Shown here: positions 43,940 through 54,029 of the stretch, in pieces
How positions within the stretch are numbered: the first letter of the stretch is position 1
How the letters are laid out: each line of letters opens with the position of its first letter
Assembly (NCBI GenBank): GCA_032716605.1
Contig: CM064552.1
Coordinates: 12,514,886 to 12,578,885 of the forward strand
Direction: 5' to 3'
Origin: Paralithodes platypus
Taxonomy: Eukaryota > Arthropoda > Malacostraca > Decapoda > Lithodidae
Length of the DNA stretch: 64,000 bases
Translations under genes and position numbers: made by a program
The notes under the pieces: model-generated
Told to the model about the DNA's origin: nothing
What the model saw: the letters and a program-made list of their open reading frames with translations, nothing else
Database searches by the model: none

Positions 43940-44254
43940 TGTATCGCTATGGGCAACGACACTGAAGGCAGATTATTATGAAACAAGTAGATTAGGCCTA
44001 TTCTGCTTTCATTAATTTCATTGAGGTGTTTGGTGTTGTGGTGAAATTAATATAAACAATAGATAAATAGTTTGCTGATGTCGGATATAACTTTTATTCA
44101 GAAACTTCCTTATTACCGAAGTAGCGAAGAAAAAGATACCGGAAAAAAAAGGGTAGTGGGTGGTCTTCCGTCGCCTAATTCACCCGTTACGAGAACATTA
44201 TGCGTGGCTGCGTGTGTGTGCATGAAGCTGAGTGGGGATTGGCCACTTGATGGT

Positions 44255-44631
44255 TTAAGGGGGGATGGTTCACTTTTTGGGCGATTTTTGCATGTATTCA
44301 TTATTTTTCTACTTTCCTCCCTAGACCTCCATGACATTTAAAAATAAAACAAAAATCCATTAGATCCCCCTTCTAGATTAATTTGTACATTTTTCGGTAG
44401 AAAAATGTCTCCGGCCAAAGGCCGGTTCTCCCAACATTACAGGCTCACTATCGTTCGCCAGAGAAAAAATCGACACCTAAATAGCACGAAAGGTCTAAAT
44501 ATTGACGAAGAAATGGGGCGAAAGGTCTTAAAATCGACCAACTACTGGGGCAAACATCTTAACATCTGAAAGCTAATGGGGCTAATCAGGAGGGAGAAAG
44601 TGGTCCAGAAAACCGGCCCATCCCCCCTTAA
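44255..44631 (-). mobile_element. family A MITE, long subfamily (A12)
   Basis: 377 bp, TTAAGGGGGGATGGTTCAC to GGCCCATCCCCCCTTAA. Carries GCCAAAGGCCGGTTCTCCCA. Closest to A20 and A21. Confidence 0.92.
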
Positions 44632-44672
44632 GCCGCACTCTCTTCTTGCTATGTGTACTCTTAAACTCTACC

Positions 44673-44862
44673 TTAACCCTTTCAGTATGTCGTAGTTCCC
44701 TTGTATTCTGGCTGCTATTAGACGGTTTGTGTGGGAAGAAAAGAAACCGTTAATTCAGATGGTTTTTACCCCTTTGATTACTACAGCTCCTTCCTAAGCT
44801 GCATATAATCGGCTAATGATATCCAGACTAAATGTGAAATAGAGCCACAAGTCCTCAGGTGG
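44673..44862. mobile_element. family D MITE, diverged (D16)
   Basis: TTAACCCTTTCAGTATGTCG start; CTATTAGACGGTTTGTG and CTAAGCTGCATAATCGGC-like arms; the end decays to CACAAGTCCTCAGG. Confidence 0.72.
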
Positions 44863-44917
44863 TTTTCTTGATTTATAAGCTCTACGGTTGCTCGGCTCAA
44901 GTATCAATTTCGTTAAT

Positions 44918-45123
44918 TTAACCCTTTTTACACGTTTCTGTTTATGTTTTCTGGCTACTATTAGACGATTATATTCAGATTATGAACGGTATACAGAAGT
45001 CAAAGGGTTGATTGAGATAGTATTTGCCCTTATAATACCCACAGATCCTTCCCATGATGCGTAAAATCGTCTAATGATAGCCAAAATAAACTGCTAAAAC
45101 GCGTCAGAGCTTGAAGGGGTTAA
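44918..45123. mobile_element. family D MITE, complete (D17)
   Basis: 206 bp, TTAACCCTTTTTACACG to CAGAGCTTGAAGGGGTTAA; arms TATTAGACGATTATATTCAG and TGCGTAAAATCGTCTAATGA. Confidence 0.85.
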
Positions 45124-45341
45124 TAGTGTGTGGCCTGGATACTTGATTGCCTAGACCACACTTACTGTATTAGTATATACAGTACAGTAGGGGCCTGGAC
45201 CACACTTTCCTTATTAGTATAAACAGTATATCTGCAGTGTGAGGTATATACTGATATACTGATATATACTGATACTCCGCTATATCTCACTTCATATTAT
45301 CCTCCAGTATCATCTTCGCTTAGGGTTTATTTATAAGCTAC

Positions 45342-45678
45342 TTAAGGGGAGGTTTTTAGTTAGTTTGCTAGACCTCCATCAAGCTTAACATTACACCCCC
45401 TAGACCCCCTTTCAAGATAAATTTGTAAATTTTTCGGTAGAAAAATTTCCCGGCCGAAGGCCGGTTCCTCTTAAATTACAGGCTCGCTATCGCTCGCCAG
45501 GAAAAAATCGATACCTAAATTGGCACGAAAAGTCTTAAAATTGACAGAAATGGGGCGAAAGTTCTTAAAATCGCCAAACTAATGGAGCGAACGTCTTATA
45601 ATATCAAAAGCAATGGGGCTAACCGTGAGGGAGAAAGGGGTCAAGAAAAAAGTCCCTCAAGTGGAAATCTCGCCTTAA
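45342..45678 (-). mobile_element. family A MITE, complete (A13)
   Basis: 337 bp, TTAAGGGGAGGTTTTTAG to GTGGAAATCTCGCCTTAA. Perfect core hairpin GGCCGAAGGCC. Confidence 0.93.
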
Positions 45679-45902
45679 TGAAACCATTCTGTTCTAGTTA
45701 TGTGTACACTCTCCGCTAGTATGTATATATATACCTTCACCGTCGGCTACTGCTTCTGCTCCGTTTAAACTTTAGTGCAGTAACTCAATCGATATCCTGC
45801 TACTAAAATCTCAGTTAGATTATAAACGTTTGGGAATGAGACACTGTGTTGTTTACAATGCTCTTATATATTTAGTATGCGCCAGCTTGTCCCCCAACTA
45901 TT

Positions 45903-46303
45903 ACAGTGACTGTGTATATACTGTAAATGACTGTGTATATACTGTATATGACTGTGTATATACTGTATATGACTGTATATACTGTATATGACTGTGTATA
46001 TACTGTATATGTCTGTATATACTGTATATGACTGTGTATATACTGTATATGACTGTGTATATACTGTATATGACTGTGTATATACTGTATATGACTGTGT
46101 ATATACTGTATATGACTGTGTATATACTGTATATGACTGTGTATATACTGTATATGACTGTGTATATACTGTATATGACTGTGTATATACTGTATATGAC
46201 TGTGTATATACTGTATATGACTGTGTATATACTGTATATGACTGTGTATATACTGTATATGACTGTGTATATACTGTATATGACTGTGTATATACTGTAT
46301 ATA
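45903..46303. repeat. 21-bp minisatellite, about 19 units
   Basis: Unit GACTGTGTATATACTGTATA + T. The early units are irregular (some lack GTG); from 46027 on they are identical. Periodic peptides (DCVYTVY; MTVYILY) follow from the multiple-of-three unit. Confidence 0.96.
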
Positions 46304-46341
46304 ATTATGTCTTCGCTGTCGGGCTTATACTGATGCTTTGC

Positions 46342-46677
46342 TTAAGGGAAGATATCCACTTGAGGGATTTTTTTCTTGACTCCTTTCTCCCTCATGTTTA
46401 GCCCCATTGTTTTTCTAATTTTAAGATGTTTGCCCCATTATTTTGACGATTTTAAGAACTTTCAACCCATTTCTGTCAATTTTAAGACCTTTCGTGCCAT
46501 TTAGGTGCCGATTTTATCCTGGCGAGCGATAGCGAGCCTGTAATTTAAGAGGAACCGGCTTTCAGCCGGGACATTTTTCTACCGAAAAATGTACAAATTT
46601 ATCTTGAAAGGGGCTCAAGGGGGTGTAATCTTAAGCTTGAAGGATATCTAGAGGCCAAACTAAAAACCTCCCCTTAA
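46342..46677 (+). mobile_element. family A MITE, complete, recent (A14)
   Basis: 336 bp, TTAAGGGAAGATATCCAC to AAACCTCCCCTTAA. Nearly identical to A1. The last TTAA is shared with D18. Confidence 0.94.
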
Positions 46678-46878
46678 ACCTTGCTAATTATGACGCCTGC
46701 ATATTATTCTGGCTAACACACTATTTGACTGGTCTTAGGAAGGATCTATGGAATATTCAGAGTTCATTGCGTTCTTTATGTAGCCCATTGGAACCCTAAA
46801 GGTCCTTCCGAAACTGAAACAAAATCGTCTTGTGCTAGCAAGAATACGATATACATTGCGTCATCGTATAGTCGGTTA
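46674..46878. mobile_element. family D MITE, diverged (D18)
   Basis: TTAAACCTTGCTAATTATGACG start; GTCTTAGGAAGGATCTATGG and GGTCCTTCCGAAACTGAAAC arms; end near ATAGTCGGTTA. Confidence 0.68.
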
Positions 46879-46910
46879 CATAGAAGTGTGTGGTTTAGAT
46901 ACTTGATTGC

Positions 46911-47271
46911 TTAATGGTTCACTTTTTGGTAGATGTTTTCATTTATTTTTTTATTTATTTAGTTTCCTCCCTAGACCTCCATCAAACTTAAAAAACATCC
47001 ATCATATCCCCCTTCTAGAATAATTTGCACATTTTTCGGTAGAAAAATGTCCCAGCCCTAGGCCGGTTACTCTTAAGGTTACAGGCTCGCTATCGCTCGC
47101 CAGGAAATATCGACACCTAAATGGCACGAAAGGTCTTAAAATTGACAACGGAATGGGGCAAAAGGTATTAAAATCGCCAAACTAATGGGCCGAACGTCAT
47201 AAAATCTGAAAACTATTGGGGGTAAACATGAGGAAGAAGGGTGACCCGAAAAACAGGCCATGTCCCCTTAA
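46911..47271 (-). mobile_element. family A MITE, long subfamily (A15)
   Basis: Starts TTAATGGTTCACTTTTTGG (GGGGGGA deleted after TTAA) and ends CAGGCCATGTCCCCTTAA. The core hairpin has mutated to GCCCTAGGCC. Confidence 0.88.
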
Positions 47272-47317
47272 GCCATACTCTATCCTTTGCATGTGTACAG
47301 TCTCCTTATGTCAGTAT

Positions 47318-47448
47318 ACAGTGCACCTAATACAGTGTCTAATACAGTGTCAGTATACAGTGCACCTAATACAGTGTCAGTATACAGTGCACCTAATACA
47401 GTGTCAGTATACAGTGCACCTAATACAGTGCACCTAATACAGTGTCTA
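47318..47448. repeat. 27-bp minisatellite, 4-5 units
   Basis: Unit CAGTATACAGTGCACCTAAT + ACAGTGT, with shortened units at both ends. Confidence 0.93.
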
Positions 47449-47471
47449 TCTGGTCTGCTGCTGGTCTCCGC

Positions 47472-47799
47472 TTAAGGGCAGGTTTTTAGTTTGTTCCATA
47501 AACCTCCATCAAGCTCAAAATTACACCCCCTAGACCCCCTTTCAAGATAAATGTGTACATTTTTCGGTAGAAAAATGGCCGGTTCTCTTAAATTACAGGC
47601 TCGCTATCGCTCGCCAGAGAAAAACAAATGACACCTGAATGGCACGAAAAGTCTTAATTTGACAGAAATGGGTCCAAAGTTCTTAAAATCGCCAAACTAA
47701 TGTGGCGAACGTCTTAACATCTCAAAAGCAATGGGGTAAACATGAGGGAGAAAGGGGTTCAGAAGAAAAAAAATTGCTTAAGTGGAAATCTCCCCTTAA
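47472..47799 (-). mobile_element. family A MITE, core hairpin deleted (A16)
   Basis: TTAAGGGCAGGTTTTTAG to GTGGAAATCTCCCCTTAA. GAAAAATGGCCGGTTCTC shows that half of the central hairpin (CCCGGCCGAA) was lost. Confidence 0.9.
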
Positions 47800-47957
47800 G
47801 TAACTCACTCGACATCCTGAAGTAACAATCTCAGTTATTTAGAAGTGTGTGGATCGAACCCTTGATTGCCTAAGCCAGTCGGAGTAGTGTGTGTGTACAC
47901 TACTCAGTGGTACCCTCACCGAACTGTACCGTACCTTCCATCTGGTACTCTTGCTCG

Positions 47958-48322
47958 TGGCTTTTTTTTTTTCTCTCCTTTTCTCTCTTTCTCTGGCTTG
48001 TATCCATTCGGCCCCATTCAGCCTACTGTTTTAAGACGTTTATCCCCATCTAGGTGTCGATTTAATCCCGGCAAGCGATAGCGAGCCAGCATTGTATGGA
48101 GAAATCCGGCTTCGCCGGAGAAATTTTTCGATAGAAAAATGTACAAATTTAACCTATTGAGAAAAACATTATAAACAAAAAATGCTGGCTCGCTACCGCT
48201 CGCCAGGGTAAAATCAACACCTGAATGGGGATAAACGTCTTAAAACAGTAGGCTGAATGGGGCCGAATGAATACAATCCAGAGAGAGAGAGAGAGGGAGA
48301 ACAAACGAGGTGGGCTCCCTCA
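47958..48322 (+). mobile_element. family B foldback MITE, left end lost (B7)
   Basis: Starts within the CTCTCC-rich arm and ends CGAGGTGGGCTCCCTCA. Loop variant with CCTATTGAGAAAAACATTAT instead of GCTTGCTGTCAAAAC. Confidence 0.88.
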
Positions 48323-48526
48323 GTTATCAGTGCCGCCCAAAATTAAGCTTCGGGATAATCTTGTAAAGTCAAAGGTATTTTTAGTTATATTATTAATCAT
48401 TTACTCTTATTTTCTCATTTGATTTCAAGGGTAGATAGTAGATAACATGATCTGGCAGCAGCTGGAATATATATAATGTATTTCATGTGATTGAAAAAGT
48501 TGAATTGCCCTCTTTGGGAAGATCTG

Positions 48527-48862
48527 TTAAGGGGAGGTTTCTAGTTTGTTTCCTACTCCTCCAGCAATCTTAAAATGTCACCCCCTTGCCCCCATTTCAA
48601 GATAAATTTGTACATTTTTCGGTAGAAAAATGTCCCGGCCGAAGGCCGATTACTCTTAAATTACAGGCTCGCTATCGCTCGCCAGGATAAAATCGACACC
48701 TAAATGGCACGAAAGGTCTTAAAATTGACAGAATGGGGCGGATATTCTTAAAAATCACCAAACTAATGGGGCAAACGTCTTAAAATCTCAAAAGCAATGG
48801 GGTTAGACATGAAGGAGAAAGGGGTCAAGTAAAAAGTCCCTCAAGTGGAAATCTCCCCTTAA
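48527..48862 (-). mobile_element. family A MITE, complete (A17)
   Basis: 336 bp, TTAAGGGGAGGTTTCTAG to GTGGAAATCTCCCCTTAA. Right end (CTACTCCTCCAGCAATCTTA) identical in type to A6 and A7. Confidence 0.94.
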
Positions 48863-48932
48863 GTAAGTCGCTACTTTTGTAGTGCTACTTTTGAAGTACC
48901 GGTATCAACTATGAATACCAATGGCTTATTGC

Positions 48933-49154
48933 CGACTTGCGAGTTTCGTTCTATAAGGAAGTTGGAGCTGTAGACAACGATATTTAGCAGAATTACCAGC
49001 AAAAATACGGTCGTAGTAGGTACATTCATAAATACATAAAACCCAATTCAATATAGCTTTTATCCATTAGAAACCTACATTATTATTGTATTTTATGTTT
49101 AATATCGATGTTTACGGCTCCAACTTCCTTATAGCATGACACTCGCAAGTGGTC
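48933..49154. mobile_element. family G inverted-repeat element (G2)
   Basis: About 222 bp. The left arm (CGACTTGCGAGTTTCGTTC, TATAAGGAAGTTGGAGC) and the right arm (GGCTCCAACTTCCTTATAGC, ACACTCGCAAGTGGTC) are inverted over about 40 bp. The interior is AT-rich and without coding. Confidence 0.75.
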
Positions 49155-49221
49155 AAATTCCTCCCACTCCCAGGCTTTGGAAAACTGTTTGTTATTTATA
49201 CTTATAGCAGCAGAATTATAT

Positions 49222-49475
49222 GACGTTAGGATTATTAGATCCTTACTCCTAATTATATGACGTTAGGATTATTAGACCCTTACTCCTAATTATATGACGT
49301 TAGGATTATTAGATCCTTACTCCTAATTATATGACGTTAGGTTTATTAGACCCTTACTCCTAATTATATGACGTTAGGATTATTAGATCCTTACTCCTAA
49401 TTATATGACGTTAGGATTATTAGATCCTTACTCCTAATTATATGACGTTCGGATTATTAGACCCTTACTCCTAAT
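49222..49475. repeat. 37-bp minisatellite, 7 units
   Basis: Unit ATTATATGACGTTAGGATTA + TTAGATCCTTACTCCTA with GATCC/GACCC and GGATT/GGTTT variants. Confidence 0.95.
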
Positions 49476-49518
49476 TCTGTAGCAAGCGAAACTGACCAAC
49501 CGTACTTAAATCGTTTGT

Positions 49519-49720
49519 TTAACCCCCTCAGTACCGGTGACGTCCTTTTCATTATATTCTGGCACCTATTAAACGATATTATTCAGCTTAGGAAGGACGT
49601 CTACCCATGAAAAGGCTACTGACTATCTCAATTAATCCATTTAGCTACCATATATCCTTCCTAAGCTTCATATAAGCGTCTAAATGTAGCTGGAACCAAA
49701 TAAAGTATAGAAGGAGTTAA
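49519..49720. mobile_element. family D MITE, complete (D19)
   Basis: 202 bp, TTAACCCCCTCAGTACCGGT to TATAGAAGGAGTTAA. A short deletion has removed the GACGTCACCGGT-equivalent of the right arm. Confidence 0.85.
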
Positions 49721-49876
49721 GTATATCAAATGATGTCCTTATTAAATGATATATTACTATCCTAAATGACGTCGCTATATAAGAAAACATTTGATTTTCT
49801 CATTCCGAGCACGTTTAGCAGGTAGCCGGGTGCCTGGTCAGTGCCAGGGGCCGGCCAGCGTTCCTCACCTGTGAAA

Positions 49877-50270
49877 TTAAGGGAGCCCACCTCGCCTTTC
49901 TTCTCTTTCTCTCCCCCTCTCCCCTTCTCTTTGGCTTGTATCCATTCGGCCCCATTCAGCCTACTGTTTTAAGACGTTTACCCCCATCCAGATGTTAATA
50001 TTTTCCTGGCGAGCGGTAGCGAGCCAGCATATACAGTATATATATTTATTTCGACAGCAAGCTAAATTTGTACATTTTTCGATAGAAAAATGTCTCCGGC
50101 AAAGCCGGATTTCTCCATACAATGCTGGCTCGCTATCGCTCGCCAGGAAGAAATTGACACCTGGATGGGGATAAACGTCTTAAAACAGTTGGCTGAATGG
50201 GGCCGAATACATACAAGCCAGAGAAAGAGAGAAGAGGAGAGAAAGAGAAAAAGCAGGTGACCCCCCTTAA
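49877..50270 (-). mobile_element. family B foldback MITE, complete (B8)
   Basis: 394 bp, TTAAGGGAGCCCACCTCGC to CAGGTGACCCCCCTTAA. Arms nearly perfectly inverted. Confidence 0.94.
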
Positions 50271-50350
50271 CATGTCTAGTAGTGGAGGCGGCTGCTGGCC
50301 CTAGGCACTCGCATACACTGGAGTTGAGAAGGGAAAACATTCTTGTTTTC

Positions 50351-50744
50351 TGGGGGTCACCGGCTTTTTTGTTTATCTTTCTCTCCCTTTCTCTCTTTTC
50401 CTGGCTTGTATCCATTCGGCCCCATTCATCCAACTGTTTTAACACGTTTATCCCCATCCAGGTGTCGATTTCTTCCTGGCAAGCGATAGCGAGCCAGCAT
50501 TTTATGGAGAAATCCGACTTCGCCGGAGAAATTTTTCTATCGAAAAATGTACAAATTTAGCTTGCTGTAAAACAAAATATATATACATATATATATATAT
50601 GCTGGCTCGCTATCGCTCACCAGGAAAAGATTGACACCTGGATGGGGTTAAACGTCTTAAAACAGTAGGCTGAATGGGGCCGAATAGATACAAGCCAAAG
50701 AGAGAGTGAGAGAAACGGAAAAAGAGCGAGGTGGGCTCCCTCAA
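50351..50744 (+). mobile_element. family B foldback MITE (B9)
   Basis: TGGGGGTCACCGGC to GCGAGGTGGGCTCCCTCAA; terminal TTAA decayed at both ends. Only 80 bp from B8 and in inverted orientation to it. Confidence 0.9.
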
Positions 50745-50924
50745 CACGCCTTCTTCTTTCACTTGGCATATATCATTTCTCGACTTATTTTCGTTGTCAC
50801 TGGTTATTTCGACTTTCCTCAATTCTTTTATGTTCGTTCAAGTTTCCTCAAATAGTTCGACATTGTTATGAAGTATTGCGTTGCGTAGTAATATCGAATT
50901 CATAAGATTGGTCTCGCCATTAAA

Positions 50925-51586
50925 ACAAACTGACCCCTTTGCAATAATTAAAACAAACTGACCACTTTGCAATAATTAAAACAAACTGACCACTTTGCAA
51001 TAATTAAAACAAACTGACCGCTTTGCAATAATTAAAACAAACCGACCACTTTGCAATAATCTGACCGCTTTGCAATAATTAAAACAAACTGACCACTTTG
51101 CAATAATTAAAACAAACTGACCACTTTGCAATAATTAAAACAAACTGACCACTTTGCAATAATTAAAACAAACTGACCGCTTTGCAATAATTAAAACAAA
51201 CTGACCACTTTGCAATAATTAAAACAAACTGACCACTTTGCAATAATTAAAACAAACTGACCACTTTGCAATAATTAAAACAAATTGACCACTTTGCAAT
51301 AACTAAAACAAACTGACCGCTTTGCAATAATTAAAACAAACTGACCACTTTGCAATAATTAAAACAAACTGACCACTTTGCAATAATTAAAACAAACTGA
51401 CCACTTTGCAATAATTAAAACAAACTGACCACTTTGCAATAATTAAAACAAACTGACCACTTTGCAATAATTAAAACAAACTGACCACTTTGCAATAATT
51501 AAAACAAACTGACCACTTTGCAATAATTAAAACAAACTGACCACTTTGCAATAATTAAAACAAACTGACCACTTTGGAATAATTAA
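50925..51586. repeat. 28-bp minisatellite, about 24 units
   Basis: Unit TTAAAACAAACTGACCACTT + TGCAATAA. A GACCACT/GACCGCT polymorphism alternates through the array, and one unit is truncated near 51058. Confidence 0.96.
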
Positions 51587-51710
51587 ATAAATACATAACA
51601 CAAAAATCGGACTCAAAACTAAATTCATATATTCGTAGTTTTGTATGTTGCTGCATAATTACAAGACATATACAGTAAATTACTAATATACACTTCATTT
51701 ATGCGTACCC

Positions 51711-52044
51711 TTAAGGGGAGGTATTCAGTTTGTTCCCTAGACTTCCATCAAGCTTAAAATTACACCCCTTGACGCCTTTCAAGATAAATTTGTACATTTT
51801 TCGGTAGAAAAATGTTCAGGCCGAAGGCCGGTTCCTCTTATATTACAGGCTCGCTATCGCTCGCCAGGAAAAGATTGACACCTATATGGCACGAAAGGTC
51901 TTAACATTGACGTAAATGGGGCGAAAGTTCTTAAAATCGCCAAACTAATGGGGCGAACGTGTTAACATCTCAAAAGCAATGGGGCTAAACATGAAGGAGA
52001 AAGGGGTCTAGAAAAAAATCCCTCAAGTGGATATCTCCCCTTAA
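51711..52044 (-). mobile_element. family A MITE with empty-site paralog (A18)
   Basis: 334 bp, TTAAGGGGAGGTATTCAG to GTGGATATCTCCCCTTAA, inserted in the sequence TATGCGTACCC/GCAGCGAACAGTAG. An uninterrupted duplicate of that sequence lies at 52104-52134. Confidence 0.95.
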
Positions 52045-52067
52045 GCAGCGAACAGTAGTAGTAGTTA

Positions 52068-52140
52068 AGATAAATTTACTAATATAATGTTAATGACACT
52101 TAATGTATGCGTACCCTTAAACAGCGAACAGTAGTATTTC
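52068..52140. repeat. duplicate of A18 flanks (empty site)
   Basis: TTTACTAATATAATG, CACTTAATGTATGCGTACCC, TTAA at 52117-52120, then ACAGCGAACAGTAGTA. Equivalent to 51680-51714 joined to 52041-52056 without A18. Confidence 0.88.
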
Positions 52141-52149
52141 TAGTGTGAA

Positions 52150-52531
52150 TTAAGGGAGTCCACCTCGCTTGTTTATCTTTCTCTCCCTCTCCCTTTGGCT
52201 TGTATCCATTCGGCCCCATTCAGCCTACTGTTTTAAGATGCTTACCCCCATACAAGTGTCAATATTTTCCTGGCGAGCGGTAGCGAGCCAGCATATATAT
52301 ATTTTTGTTTTACAGCAAGCTAAATTTGTAAATTTTTCGATAGAAAAATGTCTCCGGCGAAGCCGGATTTCTCCATACAATGCTGGCTCGCTATCGCTCG
52401 CCAGCAAGAAATAGACACCTGGATGGGGATAAACGTCTTAAAACAGTTGGCTGAATGGGGCCAAATAGATACAAGCCAGAGAAAGAGGGAAAAGGAGAGA
52501 AAGATAAAATAAGCCGGTGACCCCCCCTTAA
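52150..52531 (-). mobile_element. family B foldback MITE, complete (B10)
   Basis: 382 bp, TTAAGGGAGTCCACCTCGC to GGTGACCCCCCCTTAA. Confidence 0.94.
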
Positions 52532-52649
52532 GCCCAGGTATGAAGACAGTGAAGCGTGGTCCCCTGCTGTGTCCACTCATTAACACCTTATACTCGGCTA
52601 CAGGCACGCTCAAAAACCCTGGCCACCACCATAACTTCTACGATACTGT

Positions 52650-53022
52650 TTAAGGGGGGTCTCCGTCTTTTTTTCTCTTTCTCTTTTTACCTGACTTGTA
52701 TCCATTCGGCCCCATTCAGCCAACTGTTTTAAGACGTTCATCCCCAACCAGATGTCGATATCTTCCTGGCGAGCGATAGCGAGCCAGTATTGTATGGAGA
52801 AATCCGGCTTCGCCGGAGAAATTTTTCTATCGAAAAATGTACAAATTTAGCTTGCTGTCCAAACAAAAATATATATATATGCTGGCTCACTACCGCTCGC
52901 CAGGAAAATATTGACCTGGATGGGGGGTAAAAGTCTTAAAGCAGTAGGTTGAATGGGGCCGAATGGATACAAGCCAAAGAGAGAGGGAGAGAAAGAGAAA
53001 ACAGCGAGGTGGGCCCCCTTAA
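52650..53022 (+). mobile_element. family B foldback MITE, complete (B11)
   Basis: 373 bp, TTAAGGGGGGTCTCCGTC to GCGAGGTGGGCCCCCTTAA. In inverted orientation to B10, 119 bp away. Confidence 0.94.
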
Positions 53023-53696
53023 TGTGTTGTATAATGAAAGAATACCCCTAGCAGAACTGACAAAAACTTCATTCATGGGCTTCATTATTTTATTTCTATT
53101 TTACCTAAGATAGTAACTACCGTAATGTTAAAATAATGGAGATGGAACAAAGCTTAACTCTTAAATGCTTATCTGTTATTGTATTTTTGCATATTTTTGT
53201 TCTTATTTATTATTACCGGTATATTTTTTAACGGGGATATAGCTATAATAACCAAAATGAAACAATGAAGATTGAACGCGACTTCATAACATTATAAATG
53301 TTCTCTCTTGATATATAATACAAATATTTCTCAACAAAATAAGGCGAAACTTGAATGTAAGAAACTTTGCTAAGTTTTGCTTTGTTGTGTTAAATATTGT
53401 CTGTTTTCCATATTTTAATGGAGAGATAACCAAGGATGGAATTATGGAAGTAGTACAAGACGATATATACACTTGACTGTGCACGACACGGACTAGACTG
53501 TGTGTTGTTCCCCATACAAGGCTGTCCCTGACATCAGTATCTCGCTCCCAATATAGCCCAGACCTTCTTGTCTAGTACACGTATTGGGTTAAATGGAGCA
53601 GGTTAGTCCCTGGCTTTCTGTTTTATCACTCGACCTATCCTTTTATTTGTAATATATATTTAAGTATTTATTATATTTTTATTTTTGTCTGGATCC
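53023..53696. other. no feature seen
   Basis: AT-rich DNA between B11 and the repeat at 53697; short open frames only. Confidence 0.5.
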
Positions 53697-53945
53697 ATAA
53701 GAACATGGAAATCTGCAAAGGGCCTACCGGCCCACTCTAGGTAAATCCCTTTCAAACCCAACCCATGTCATTCATATGACTATATAGTTCATGCTTGGAA
53801 CTTTCCATCGTTTCTGAGTTGACTGGGTTGTTAGGATCTTGACGTCCGTCTTTACCATGAGGCAGGGTTAATATCAAGGCAGGTGGCTAGGAATCCTCCT
53901 CCCCTTGTAGACTTCACCTACTAGACGAGACAGAAAAAGGGGCGA
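53697..53945. repeat. dispersed repeat resembling decapod interspersed sequence
   Basis: CATAAGAACATGGAAATCTG, AGGGCCTACCGGCCCACTCT, CCCAACCCATGTCATTCATA and CATGCTTGGAACTTTCCATC. From memory these resemble a family widespread in crayfish, shrimp and crab genomes. No intact frame. This supports, but does not prove, a decapod source. Confidence 0.5.
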
Positions 53946-54029
53946 GGGAACGTGAAAGTGGTCCCGAACCCTAAGAATTGTAACTTTAAATGTTGTTTCT
54001 GTTCGGGCTCTGTCTCGAGTCGGCGACCC

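Noticed and set aside
13425..51586. CRISPR-like regularly spaced repeats
   Set aside because: The arrays are contiguous identical units without unique spacers, in an animal genome, and no cas-like gene exists.
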